The notes under the pieces: generated by a model | What the model was told of the DNA's origin: nothing | The model's database searches: none | What the model saw: only the letters and a program-made list of their open reading frames with translations | Translations under genes and position numbers: made by a program | Assembly: GCA_905214625.1 (NCBI GenBank) | Contig: CAJMMQ010000010.1 | Location: 1-64,000 of the forward strand | Direction of reading: 5' to 3' | DNA from: an uncultured bacterium | Lineage (GTDB): Bacteria > Bacteroidota > Bacteroidia > Bacteroidales > Bacteroidaceae | DNA length: 64,000 bases | Shown here: positions 27,790-38,000 of the stretch, in pieces | Layout of the letters: the number at the start of each line of letters is the position of its first letter | How positions within the stretch are numbered: the first letter of the stretch is position 1

Positions 27790-28365
27790 ATGTTAAGAAG
27801 TTCGTTGAACAAAGGATTGATTGAGGCCGGATGCGATGAGGCCGGGCGCGGGTGTCTGGCAGGAAGCGTGTATGCGGCGGCGGTTATTCTGCCTGAAAAC
27901 TATATGAACGACGACCTGAACGACTCGAAGCAGCTTACGCCTCACAGGCGCTATGAGCTGCGCAAAGTTATAGAGCGCGATGCCGTGGCATGGGCCGTTG
28001 GCGTGGTTACGCCAGAGGAGATAGACAAGATAAATATTCTTAACGCCAGTATTCTGGCCATGCACAGGGCTCTGGACGGGCTGAAAGTGCGCCCGGAAGC
28101 GATAATAGTAGACGGCAACCGCTTTAAGCCTTATAACTTTATTCCATACACTACGGTGGTTAAGGGCGACGGCAAGTATATGTCGATAGCCGCGGCAAGC
28201 ATTTTGGCCAAGACCTACCGCGACGACTATATGGACCGTCTTGCAGAGGAGTATCCGCAGTATGACTGGATATCTAACAAAGGTTACCCCACAAAGAAAC
28301 ACCGCCTGGCCATAGCCGAGCATGGCATTACGCCATATCACCGTAAGACGTTCAGGCTGTTATGA
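27790..28365 (+). CDS. rnhB: Ribonuclease HII
   Basis: Cleaves the RNA strand of RNA-DNA hybrids and misincorporated ribonucleotides in the cytoplasm. 191 residues, the expected size. The catalytic DEDD set is visible: D16 and E17 in GCDEAGRGCLAGSVYAA, D108 in IIVDGNRF, and D145 in the AKTYRDD region; SIAAASILAKTYRD and GYPTKKH are family signatures. The start gives a short N-terminus typical of bacterial RNase HII. Confidence 0.97.
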   Translation: MLRSSLNKGLIEAGCDEAGRGCLAGSVYAAAVILPENYMNDDLNDSKQLTPHRRYELRKVIERDAVAWAVGVVTPEEIDKINILNASILAMHRALDGLKVRPEAIIVDGNRFKPYNFIPYTTVVKGDGKYMSIAAASILAKTYRDDYMDRLAEEYPQYDWISNKGYPTKKHRLAIAEHGITPYHRKTFRLL

Positions 28366-28428
28366 CTTGTTATGCCTGCGTGGCGTGAAAATATAGTTTA
28401 ATCAGTGTCCTCAGATAAATTATAACTT

Positions 28429-29349
28429 ATGCGACATGACAAACTTGAGCGCGAGCTGTATCTGCTGCAGCTTCTTACCGAAAACCGCACATATACCATT
28501 GAGCGGCTCTGTGAGAAGATTGGTATATCGCGCCGCAATCTTTATTATTATCTGGATTTTTTCCGCGATAGCGGATTCAAAGTTTACAAGCACGGCAACT
28601 GCTACAGCATAGATCGCAATTCACCCTTCTTCAACCGCTTGATAGAGCGTATATCCATAACAGAGGAGGAGGCTGTTATGATGGGACGGCTGCTGGAAAA
28701 GGCTGGTGCCGGCGACGTGTTGGCCGAAAATCTGAGAAAGAAGCTCGACAGATTTTATGATTTCGACATAATAAACAACGATGAATTGCGAGAGCAGAAA
28801 GTATATAACATCGGTGTGCTCTATGATGCCATAAAGCTACGGCGGCAGGTGGTGATACGCGGTTATGCCTCGCCTCACAGCCGCACGACAAAAGACAGGC
28901 TGGTTGAGCCGTTCTTGCTGATGAACAATAACAACGAAGTGCGCTGTTATGAGCCGTCTTCCAGATTGAACAAAACTTTCAAGGTGAGCCGCATGCAGGA
29001 AGTAGAGCTGCTGGATACGGAATGGGTTTACGAAGACCGCCACCGTGAGATGTACACCGACGTGTTTATGTTCAGCGGTGAGAAGCAGATGCCTGTAAGC
29101 ATGCTGCTCGGCCAGTTGTCGTACAACGTGCTGAAAGAGGAGTACCCGTCGGCCGAAGTATATATCACCGTATCCGGCGACGGCCGTCACCGGCTTGACC
29201 TTCCTGTTTGCAGCTATGCCGGCATAGGGCGATTTGTGTTGGGACTCTTTGAAGATATTGAGGTTATGGGTGACGACGGCTTTATATCATATATAAGGCA
29301 AAAGGTGTCGTTTATGGCTGTTTCTTGCGGTTTCAGCAGTCAAAAATGA
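28429..29349 (+). CDS. WYL-domain transcriptional regulator
   Basis: 306 residues, cytoplasmic. The N-terminus carries a helix-turn-helix (TIERLCEKIGISRRNLYYYLDFF about 38-60). A WYL domain follows (about 120-240), in which VEPFLLMNNNNEVRCYEPSS replaces the canonical W-Y-L run, and a C-terminal WCX-like extension ends the protein. Such proteins regulate transcription in response to nucleic-acid or nucleotide ligands and often sit near DNA-repair or defence genes. Here it lies between rnhB and a tyrosine recombinase on the same strand. The target is unknown. Confidence 0.85.
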   Translation: MRHDKLERELYLLQLLTENRTYTIERLCEKIGISRRNLYYYLDFFRDSGFKVYKHGNCYSIDRNSPFFNRLIERISITEEEAVMMGRLLEKAGAGDVLAENLRKKLDRFYDFDIINNDELREQKVYNIGVLYDAIKLRRQVVIRGYASPHSRTTKDRLVEPFLLMNNNNEVRCYEPSSRLNKTFKVSRMQEVELLDTEWVYEDRHREMYTDVFMFSGEKQMPVSMLLGQLSYNVLKEEYPSAEVYITVSGDGRHRLDLPVCSYAGIGRFVLGLFEDIEVMGDDGFISYIRQKVSFMAVSCGFSSQK

Positions 29350-29473
29350 ATGGATTAAAATATGTTGGTGCACATACAGACGTGCTATAAATGTCATGCT
29401 TTTTAATTATTTTTGATGTGTTATTCTATAATTTATTATTTTTAGACCGCTTAAAATTAAAAAATAATAGATT

Positions 29474-30397
29474 ATGGAGAGAAAGACAATTAGAGAAATT
29501 TATTGTGCTTGGCGCGAAATGAAAAGCAGGCTTGTTAAGGAGTCTACCATCGCCACTTATGTAACTAATGCCGAAAAACATATTTTGCCCGTACTCGGAG
29601 ACATGTATTTTGTGGATGAGAACAATGTTCAGCAGCTTGTATTCGACAAGCTGCGTGCCAGATTGAGCCAGCGCACGGTGCGTGACATACTGCTCGTGCT
29701 GAAGATGATAGTAGCCTATGGGGCAAGGCAGGGGTGGACACAGCGGGCCGACTGGGACATAAAGTTTCCTACAAATGCTGATAAACCCGAATTTCAGGTG
29801 CTCACGCTTAGTGAACAGCGAAAGATGATGACTTTTCTTAAAGAGCATTTCTCGTTCCGCAATCTTGGACTTTATATATGTCTTTGCACAGGGATACGTA
29901 TTGGCGAGATTTGCGCCCTTAAATGGAGCGATATATCCTTAAAGACAAAAACCATACGTATAAGACGCACTATTGAGCGTGTCTATGTCATAGACGGTGG
30001 CCAAAAGTATACCAAGCTGATTATTGGAACACCAAAGACGGCCAGTTCAATACGCGACATTCCCGTGAGCGGCGATTTGTTTAAGGTGTTAAAGTCGCTC
30101 CTTGGTTTTGTAAAAGATACGGGGTTTGTTCTCACTAATACTGAGAAACCTTTGGAACCGCGAATATACAGGCATTATTACAAGTGTTTTATGAACAAGC
30201 TGAATATGCCAAAAATGAAATTTCACGGACTGCGCCACACTTTTGCAACGCGTTGCATAGAGAGTAATTGCGACTACAAAACAGTAAGTTCAATTCTCGG
30301 ACATTCTAATGTAAGCACTACGCTTAATCTTTATGTACATCCCGACATGGGGCAGAAGCGAAAGTGTATAGACCGTATGCTCAAGTCTGTAAAGTGA
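29474..30397 (+). CDS. Tyrosine recombinase / site-specific integrase
   Basis: 307 residues. An N-terminal SAM-like core-binding domain (about 5-90) precedes a catalytic domain with the full active-site set: R142 in CTGIRIGE, K188 in GTPKTASS, H251 and R254 in HGLRHTFATR, H277 in LGHSNVSTT and nucleophile Y287 in LYVHP. It therefore appears active. It is not accompanied by excisionase, relaxase or phage genes, so it is not an obvious integrative element; lone recombinases of this size in Bacteroidales often invert promoters or outer-membrane protein genes. A TAnnTTTG element (29408-29415) precedes it, and inverted repeats lie downstream at 30603-30670 and around the divergent susC genes. Confidence 0.93.
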   Translation: MERKTIREIYCAWREMKSRLVKESTIATYVTNAEKHILPVLGDMYFVDENNVQQLVFDKLRARLSQRTVRDILLVLKMIVAYGARQGWTQRADWDIKFPTNADKPEFQVLTLSEQRKMMTFLKEHFSFRNLGLYICLCTGIRIGEICALKWSDISLKTKTIRIRRTIERVYVIDGGQKYTKLIIGTPKTASSIRDIPVSGDLFKVLKSLLGFVKDTGFVLTNTEKPLEPRIYRHYYKCFMNKLNMPKMKFHGLRHTFATRCIESNCDYKTVSSILGHSNVSTTLNLYVHPDMGQKRKCIDRMLKSVK

Positions 30398-30728
30398 TTG
30401 ATTGGAAAAAAGAACTTTCTTTTAGTCATATGAGTAATGGCATGTGGCGACAAACTTATTGCCAATCTCAAGAATAAGTAAAGAAAACAGTTCTTTTTCA
30501 TGCGGAATGTTTGTTATTTTATATCGACCTAAGCATAAAATGCTGGGGCAAAATTTTGTGCGATTTACATACTTGTAATATATACGCATATAAATTAACT
30601 ACATCTTGAAAAGCATATTCCAAAAAAACTTTATAAAAAGTAAGTTACTTTGAAATATACTTTTCAAGATATTTACAGTAAAATCAGTTATAAATATAGA
30701 TTATTTCTACCCAATAGCTTTCTAATTA
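30398..30728. other. Intergenic gap between convergent recombinase and C10 protease genes
   Basis: AT-rich, no ORF. Its main feature is the long inverted repeat at 30603-30670, listed separately. AAAAAGAACT near 30406 and AGTTCTTTTT near 30489 form a weaker inverted pair. Confidence 0.6.
30603..30670. repeat. 22-bp inverted repeat downstream of the recombinase
   Basis: The left arm 30603-30624 begins ATCTTGAAAAG and the right arm 30649-30670 ends CTTTTCAAGAT; 20 of 22 positions pair, around a 24-bp AT-rich centre. It is either a hairpin terminator for the two converging genes or a binding/crossover site for the recombinase 200 bp away. Confidence 0.75.
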
Positions 30729-32393
30729 CTATTTCATCACCTTTTTTACTGTATTCCCTGCCTTGATAATAAGCAATCCTTTAGCAGTTACATAATTTAT
30801 ATTAAAGGAATCAGAACTACCCCTATACACAACCATTCCGCGACTGTCATATACAGTAGTTGTCGTTTCCTGTTTATTGCCTCCAATCATTTCATCTTTT
30901 ATACCACTTACATCACCGCTACCAGGAGTTAATGTAATATTTGTACCTTCCTTGACCAAAGTATAATAACTTGTTGTTCCTTCTGAATGGAATACAGGCT
31001 GATAGTCACGTCCTGTTTCTTTCACTGCCACATATAGTTTGTAAGTGCCATCAGAGAGGTCAGTCGGCAGCGTAGCTTCAACAGTTTTGTTAAGTTTAAA
31101 ACCAAACAATCGTCCACTGCTATTCGGTGCATCAATTTTTCTTTCTTCATCAATGACAGCAATAGGCTTTTTTACGAGTTCGCCATCAAGCATAAGATAG
31201 AAATCTCCACTGAATGCGTAGTCATTATAATTATACAATGTATAATCAGTAAGAGATAATATAAGCCTTCCATTATATTCTGAGATGGCTATATTAGACG
31301 AAGTTGTTATTTCACTTAAATGCTCCACATTCATTTCAGGCTTAGTAAATCCTGTAAGCATGTGCTGTCCTGTGCTATATTGATATTTATCTGGGTTAAG
31401 TAAATTTATATCATAGTATCCGTCAAATTCACCTTCCCATCCCCAATTTACATGTACAAATCCGTTCTCATCATAGCCGTCAAATACAAAAGCATGGCCT
31501 CCTGTATCTTCGTCTTGTCCTCCATAAAGTATTGGCCAACCATTACTTAACTCTGTATATATAGATCTCATCCAATAGTCTTTTGTATGAAATTCACGAC
31601 TACGATAACTAACATTCTCATTATACTTGAAGTAGGTACGCAATGCTGTTGCTGCTTTATATATAAATGCACCGCTGAACTCCACTCCATAATTCATGCC
31701 TACACTAACCCCACAATGATACATAATCGTTGCTACTGCATTATTTGCATTGGGATCACTTGTCAGTGTATAAACATTAAGCATATTATCCCAATTATAT
31801 TTTTCGCTAAAGTCAACAAATATGCCTTGTGTAATATCATATATGCTACCCTCACCTGATTCTGGATATTTGTAATACTTCATTATCTGTGACATAGCTG
31901 TCGCCACACATCCTGTAAGGGTGCGCTTTCCACTAGACATGGGACATAGATTATTATAAGGTGAACTTTGCCCCCACTTTGTTTCAACAAGAGGTTCAAC
32001 ATAGGCTTTTGCCCCATAGTCAACAGCAGGCGAACTAGCGCTGCGCGTATAGGCAGAGCTACTATTAAGCATCTTATTAGCATTGTTTATCCACCATTCA
32101 AAGCCATCAGGCATTCTGTCGCTATAAATAGACTTTGAATATCCTATTACAGCCTCGTTACGGTCATCATTTGCTATTACAGCAAAGCCACCGTCTTCAT
32201 ATCCTATCACACTAAGTCCGTCAAGTTTTTTAAGCTCTTTTATTTCAGCAGTTATTGAACGCGTGACACCCTGAAGCTTACTAATAGCATTTATTGCAGC
32301 ATTTTTTTTCTGTTCCAAACTACGTTCTGCTGCATGTATGCAAGTTGTTGACAGTATAAAAACGACTAGTAAAATATAAGATATTTTTTTCAT
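30729..32393 (-). CDS. C10-family cysteine protease (streptopain/interpain-like)
   Basis: 554 residues. Signal peptide 1-21. The propeptide (about 22-140) includes VIGYEDGGFAVIANDDRNEAV. The papain-fold catalytic domain has C162 in LTGCVATAMSQIMKYY and H300 in GGHAFVFDGYDENGFVHVNWGWEG, the exact pattern of SpeB and of interpain A from Prevotella. A C-terminal beta domain and a type IX-like tail (TTVYDSRGMVVYRG ... KKVMK) follow. It would be autoprocessed and degrade proteins outside the cell or on its surface. It is the last gene of a leftward SusC-SusD-lipoprotein-protease cluster, which suggests it produces peptides for import. Confidence 0.93.
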   Translation of the reverse strand: MKKISYILLVVFILSTTCIHAAERSLEQKKNAAINAISKLQGVTRSITAEIKELKKLDGLSVIGYEDGGFAVIANDDRNEAVIGYSKSIYSDRMPDGFEWWINNANKMLNSSSAYTRSASSPAVDYGAKAYVEPLVETKWGQSSPYNNLCPMSSGKRTLTGCVATAMSQIMKYYKYPESGEGSIYDITQGIFVDFSEKYNWDNMLNVYTLTSDPNANNAVATIMYHCGVSVGMNYGVEFSGAFIYKAATALRTYFKYNENVSYRSREFHTKDYWMRSIYTELSNGWPILYGGQDEDTGGHAFVFDGYDENGFVHVNWGWEGEFDGYYDINLLNPDKYQYSTGQHMLTGFTKPEMNVEHLSEITTSSNIAISEYNGRLILSLTDYTLYNYNDYAFSGDFYLMLDGELVKKPIAVIDEERKIDAPNSSGRLFGFKLNKTVEATLPTDLSDGTYKLYVAVKETGRDYQPVFHSEGTTSYYTLVKEGTNITLTPGSGDVSGIKDEMIGGNKQETTTTVYDSRGMVVYRGSSDSFNINYVTAKGLLIIKAGNTVKKVMK

Positions 32394-32429
32394 AAATAAA
32401 AACAGTAAAGTTATGATTACTTTTTAATT

Positions 32430-32467
32430 GGATTAAGCCAAGCAGGAATACACCTGCCTGGCTTATC
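32430..32467 (-). terminator. Hairpin between the lipoprotein and C10 protease genes
   Basis: GGATTAAGCCAAGCAGG pairs with CCTGCCTGGCTTATCC apart from one mismatch and one bulge. No T-run follows on the minus strand, so it may attenuate or stabilise the susCD message rather than terminate fully. A hairpin occupies the equivalent place in the mirror-image locus (45306-45356). Confidence 0.5.
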
Positions 32468-32487
32468 CACAAATCTGGATATATATA

Positions 32488-33390
32488 TTATATCACCGTT
32501 TGTGTAGTAGGATCATAATTGCTCGGGAACTGTATTACATGAGCTTTTGTTCCGTATCCGTATCCGGTATTTCCAATGAGCATTGTCCAATTGAAGAGAA
32601 TGAAGTTCTCTGCAGACGTACCAAGTGAAGATATGTTTGTCTTTTCCTTGTAATAACTACCTCCACCAGAAATAATAATATCACCAACAATAGATGCGTC
32701 TCCTGTCATTTCGGCAGATGCATAGAACAAAATCTGGTTATTGGCAATAGAAACCTCACCATTGTTGTTGAGAGAGAATACTATGTTGTATCCAACTCCA
32801 TCTGGGCCTATTATTTCAGCATAAGGATCCTTCATTACATAGCTGCATGTCGTAGTCACCGTGCCATCAGGATTTTCTTTTTCTGTTTTTCCATATTCAT
32901 ATACATCCACGTCTAAGAATACTGGTGATGTAAGCATCGCTGTAGTAAACGTACATCCTTGAACCTTACGTAGACAGCTTATCGTATATGTCTGAGAATT
33001 TGCACCATACATATAGCTGTCGCCTTCATTTATTCCAATGACAACTTTTTTGTTTATAGTTCCAGGTTCAACGTTCAAAGCTACTGTTATTGTTTTTGAC
33101 TTTTCCAAGGCAGCAAAACTTACTTCTTCGGGGATGCTTGCCACATCAGGTTCAGATATATAGAGCTTATATGACTTTGCCTCTATAGTATCGTGACGTG
33201 TAACCGTAAAAGTCAGCGACTGAGCTTCACCCTCACTGAAAAGCAGATCTGTATTATCTGACAATATATAAGCTCCGCTTGTATCAACATCGGTTGTTGG
33301 GTCATACTCATACTCGTCCGTACATGAAGTGCTTAATACAGCAAGTGCGGACATCATGAGAACCGTTCCGTATTTAAATATTTTATTCAT
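32488..33390 (-). CDS. Surface lipoprotein of the left SusCD locus
   Basis: 300 residues. Lipoprotein signal with lipobox LSTSC (lipidated C23) followed by acidic residues TDEYEYD, as in surface-exposed Bacteroidetes lipoproteins. The body contains an Ig/Calx-beta-like region (about 45-135) and a C-terminal beta-rich domain of unknown type. By position it corresponds to SusE/SusF-type accessory proteins that bind ligand next to the SusCD complex. It lies 35 bp downstream of the susD-like gene. The ligand is not known; the linked protease points to peptides. Confidence 0.75.
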   Translation of the reverse strand: MNKIFKYGTVLMMSALAVLSTSCTDEYEYDPTTDVDTSGAYILSDNTDLLFSEGEAQSLTFTVTRHDTIEAKSYKLYISEPDVASIPEEVSFAALEKSKTITVALNVEPGTINKKVVIGINEGDSYMYGANSQTYTISCLRKVQGCTFTTAMLTSPVFLDVDVYEYGKTEKENPDGTVTTTCSYVMKDPYAEIIGPDGVGYNIVFSLNNNGEVSIANNQILFYASAEMTGDASIVGDIIISGGGSYYKEKTNISSLGTSAENFILFNWTMLIGNTGYGYGTKAHVIQFPSNYDPTTQTVI

Positions 33391-33425
33391 AGTAATCTAT
33401 TCGTTAAATTATTTTGCTTTATTAT

Positions 33426-35036
33426 TTACTCGTTCCATGGAGTATATTTGTCTGTCGGATCAGGATTGTTCCAACCAACCAATGCGCTGTTGCTGTTTTC
33501 CTCTGTCTGCACGATACACCAGTTCATCCATGCCGGACGTCCATTAGTGTTAAGACGCGCCTCATCAAAGAAATTTGTTCCGTCATATCCGCGTGTTACA
33601 GAATAATTCAGGCGTTTAATGTCGAAGAACGTCTGCCCTTCTCCCCACAGTTCTACACGTTTTTGGAATATAATTTCCTCAATTATACCGTCCTGAGTTG
33701 TAGCATTACATGTATATGTTCCACCAAGATCGCCAACACGATAGTTATTCATAAATGATTCAAGTATAGTTTTACCCTGTTGTGCATTTATGTGTGCGTA
33801 AGCCTCTGCCTGTATAAAATACATCTCTTCTATACGCATTACAGGATAAGCCACAGCTGCACCGATATTTGCTACGCTTGTATTACCCTCATTAGGTTGG
33901 AATTTGTACGAGATACCAGGAGACACCAGATCTTCTGAATTATAGAACAATTTACGCCAATCGGCAGAATTTATTCTATTATACATATTCATATCAATAC
34001 ATGGTGCCGGACCTGCAGCCGCATAACCAAATGATGCGTTAGGTGACATCCAAGAAGTCCAGTTAAGAATACCTGATGTAACAGTGCTGTTCTCTGAGGT
34101 TTGTTCTACAGCCCACATCCATTTTGTAGAAGTATTAAAGCATGTTGGTGAATAACCGCTAAGGTTGTTTCCGCTTATTGTAAAGCAGTCCTCAAGCGTA
34201 GTTATGGCTGTACCGTTGCTTGCAGCCTGTATGGCTTTAGCCGAATATATAGCAGCTGAATCATATTTCTCAACCCACATGAAAAGACGGGCTTTAAGTC
34301 CGTAAACAGCATCAAGATGTGGTAAGTCTTTAGCTGTGCTTGTATTATAGACAATAAGGTTCTGTGCCTTTTCAAGGTCGCTGTGTATAAAATTATACAT
34401 AACTTCACGGCTTACACGCGGGTTGTTCTTGATATCCTCTTCCGTTGTTTCGTCTGTAATGATAGGCACAGTAAGATTTGTAACATCATTACCGTTGCTG
34501 TTGACACCTGACGTCTTTTCATTTGGAAGGAACTCGAACTCACGGGCGAGGTCCAGGTAAAACAGAGCACGGAAAGCATATCCTATACCTTCTGCTGCAA
34601 GATTTGTATTTGACTTCACAGAGTCGTTTTTAACAGCACTGATAAGTTTATTCGCAGCCATTATACACTCATAAGGATAATTCCAAAGCCACTGTGTACG
34701 CGCCATGCTCGGTCCCATCTGCTCATTGGTTTCCCAAGGCTGGAAATGGTCATAGGCAGAGTAAGTTATTGCCATGTCACCAGTTTCCACATCGCGTACA
34801 TGCATCACGCCGCCATATCCGAACGCATAGTCGCCGAAGTTTCCTGTGCGGGCATCCACCTTGTTGAATTTTGCCGGCAAAGCCTGAAGCAATGCTTCAA
34901 TAGTATTTGAAGATTCGTCCACCTGATCTTGTGTAAGCCCAGACGTAGGCTCTGTCTCGTCAATACAGCCAACCAGTGTAAATGACGCGGAAAGGAGAAG
35001 TACTCCGCTGAAGAATCTTATTATTTTCTTTTTCAT
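33426..35036 (-). CDS. SusD/RagB family lipoprotein
   Basis: 536 residues. Lipobox LVGC (C24). The SusD fold is recognisable from the N-terminal TPR-like half (YAFRALFYLDLAREFEF; AVYGLKARLFMWVEKYDSAAIYSAKAI) and the C-terminal signature IEEMYFIQAEAYAH ... QKRVELWGEGQTFFDIKRLN. It forms the lid over its SusC partner and captures substrate at the surface. It follows the susC-like gene by 21 bp. RagB of Porphyromonas binds peptides; a similar role fits the downstream C10 protease. Confidence 0.96.
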   Translation of the reverse strand: MKKKIIRFFSGVLLLSASFTLVGCIDETEPTSGLTQDQVDESSNTIEALLQALPAKFNKVDARTGNFGDYAFGYGGVMHVRDVETGDMAITYSAYDHFQPWETNEQMGPSMARTQWLWNYPYECIMAANKLISAVKNDSVKSNTNLAAEGIGYAFRALFYLDLAREFEFLPNEKTSGVNSNGNDVTNLTVPIITDETTEEDIKNNPRVSREVMYNFIHSDLEKAQNLIVYNTSTAKDLPHLDAVYGLKARLFMWVEKYDSAAIYSAKAIQAASNGTAITTLEDCFTISGNNLSGYSPTCFNTSTKWMWAVEQTSENSTVTSGILNWTSWMSPNASFGYAAAGPAPCIDMNMYNRINSADWRKLFYNSEDLVSPGISYKFQPNEGNTSVANIGAAVAYPVMRIEEMYFIQAEAYAHINAQQGKTILESFMNNYRVGDLGGTYTCNATTQDGIIEEIIFQKRVELWGEGQTFFDIKRLNYSVTRGYDGTNFFDEARLNTNGRPAWMNWCIVQTEENSNSALVGWNNPDPTDKYTPWNE

Positions 35037-35057
35037 AATTTTTTCTTTATTAAATGA

Positions 35058-38000
35058 TTAGAACGTGATTGACACACCTCCTGATATTGTGCGCATCGGC
35101 GCATAGTATGCGCTTGTAACTGTTCCCGATATACTTTGACGTGGGTCAAGTCCCTGACGTTTTGACCAAGTCCAAAGATTGTCACCAGTAACATATAGAC
35201 GCAGATTAGAGATGCCTATGTTTGACAATAGTTTTACAGGCAGATTGTATGCTACGCTGAAGTTCTGCAAACAGAGATATGATGCGTTTGTAAGGAATCG
35301 GTCTGAAGCAGAAGCTGTATAAGAATCGCCATATTGTATACGAGGTACATTGGTGTTTGTATTTTCTGGAGTCCATGCATTCAACAGGTCTGAGTGCATG
35401 ATTGTACCTCTTGTACTTGAGTTCATTTCTGAAGCATAAGTGGTATCATAAACCTTTCCGCCTATCTGATAAGAGAAGTTTACAGACACTTCCAGACCTT
35501 TCCAGCTAAGACTTGTTCCAAAGCCTCCATATACATCGGGCAGTGCCGTACCGCAGAGGTGATAAGAAGCATCACTGTAGTCTGCTGTCTTTGTACGTCC
35601 AGTAACGTTACCATTAGCATCCGTCTCGTCTTTCCAATAAAGTGCGACACCTGTTTCAGGATCAACACCTGCATATTGCTTCATATAGAAAGTATACATT
35701 GAGATGCCTTCTCCATAGAAATATGAACCAGACGAGAAACCTCTTACGTTATCAACGGTCATTGAAATATTTTCCTCCGGCAGACGTGTAATTTCATTCT
35801 TATAGGCTGTCAAATTCACGTTTGCTGACCATGTCAAGTCTCTTGAGCGTATAATATCTCCGTTAAGTTCTACTTCTACGCCACGGTTTTCCATATCGCC
35901 GATGTTTGTGTATTTACTGCGGTAACCAAATGAAGGCGACAGAGGGAGAGAGAAAAGCATATCGCTTGTTTTACGGTTAAAATACTCTATGCTACCCGCA
36001 AGTCTTCCTCTGAAGAAAGAGAATTCAGCTCCGATATTGAAGTTTGCGTTTGTCTCCCATGTTATATCTTTATTACCATAAGAGTTTGGAACAACTGCTA
36101 TCTGGTCGTTTGAATTTTCGATAGAGTACGTGTTTATGTAAAGATAATTACTGATATTGTCGTTACCTTGCTCTCCATAAGAAGCTTTCAACTTCAACTC
36201 GTCTACCCAAGAAGCGTTGAACCATTTTTCTTTGCTTATGAGCCATGCGCCGCCAAACGACCAGAAGTTACCCCAACGGTTATCCGGGTGGAAACGTGAT
36301 GAAGCATCACGACGGTAAGAGATAGAACCAAAATATTTCTCATCATAGTTGTATAACGCACGTCCGAAGAAACCTTCAACATTGTAATCGTTGGTATATG
36401 AATTTTGTGTTCCTGCTATAACCGCACCGGCAAGTTCACTGTTTCCAATTGAGAATTGGTTACTCTTTGAACCCATGAGGTAGTAATATCTTGTACGGTA
36501 ATATTCATGGCCAAGCATTACCTCGACATTGTGTTTGCTGAAAGAGTGTGTCCAATTGAGCAGTTGCTGATAATTGTATGCCCAATTGCGTACATGGTAC
36601 TTGTAGACAATACCGTTCTGGCTTGCATATTGTCCATAAAACGGGTTTATAGTTGTTGTTATACGCGACTCATCTGTAAATACTGAGTTTACAGAGGTAA
36701 ACTTAAAGTCTTTAAGGAAGCGTATCTCAGCTGTTCCTACAGCATTAAGAGAGTTTCCTTCTGTGTTATTTATGTCAAGCTGGTTTGACGACAGAGGATT
36801 AGACTGCGACATATATGGACGTGTCAGACCGATTACGGTTCCATCACCATAATCATACATATTTATTCCTGACTCTTTGTCAAACAATATATTACCATTT
36901 CCGTCACGTATATAAAGCGGATAGATAGGAGCAATTTGTGTCAGTGCGAACACGTTGCCTGACGAGCTTGCATCACCGTCCTCACCAAGATAGTTCGAAT
37001 TATAATGCGAGTAATTAAAGTTACCGCTTACTTTGAGCCATGGCTTCAACTGATAGTCAGCCTTCAGACGTCCTGAGAAGCGCTTGTAGTCAGAGTTAAG
37101 GGTAATACCTTCATTGTCAAGATAGTTTACAGAACCGTAGAAAGAAGACATCTCATTGGCACCGGATGCTGTAATTGTATATTCCTGACGAAGGCCGTTC
37201 TGGTATGCCGCATCACTCCAGTCATCTGGCGTGATGTAATACTCATTGCCGTTATATGTAAACTTGCGTCCGAGTGTAGCATTGGGATTCAGCTTGCCGT
37301 TGTTTCCGATTAGGAATTCGTTTTCAGGCACAGTGTACACATTATAGCCAAGACCGTAACTGTTGCTGGCTGTAAGATTGTTATTTGCCCATATCGCAGC
37401 CTGGTCTGCGCTGTAGCCCCATGTATTACGCGCGTAACTGTTAAGTGCCCCATACCACATTTCATAATATTTTGCAGGACTCTTTATATTATCATATTCA
37501 GGTATGGCACGTGAGTTAGAACCCCATTTTGCGTCAACTGTAATCTTTGCCGAACCTCTCTTTGAGGCCTTGGTCGTAATAAGAATCACACCGTTTGCGC
37601 CTCGTGCACCATAAAGTGCGGCAGATGCGGCATCCTTCAATACAGTCATAGACTCAATGTCCTGATTGCTTATTGTATTAAGATCTCCGTCGAAAGGAGC
37701 TCCGTCAACAATAACAAGAGGCTGTGTTCCTGCATTAATAGAACTAATACCGCGGATGTTAATAGAAGGAGTAGTCTGTCCAGGCTGTCCCGTGTTGTTG
37801 TACAGCTGCACACCTGAGATTTTTCCCACAAGTGCGTCAACAGGGTTAGAAACCTGCGCCTTAGCTATGTCCTCTTCTTTTACAACCGCAGCCGAACCTG
37901 TGAAGGCTGATTTCTTGGCCGTACCGTAGGCGACAACCATCACCTCGTCGAGGTTTGTCTCGTCCGGAGCAAGAACCACACGAACGCTGTTACCCTTCAC

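Noticed and set aside
27558..27812. 84-codon minus-strand ORF overlapping the rnhB start
   Set aside because: Low-complexity, overlaps rnhB and its probable promoter, no recognisable motif.
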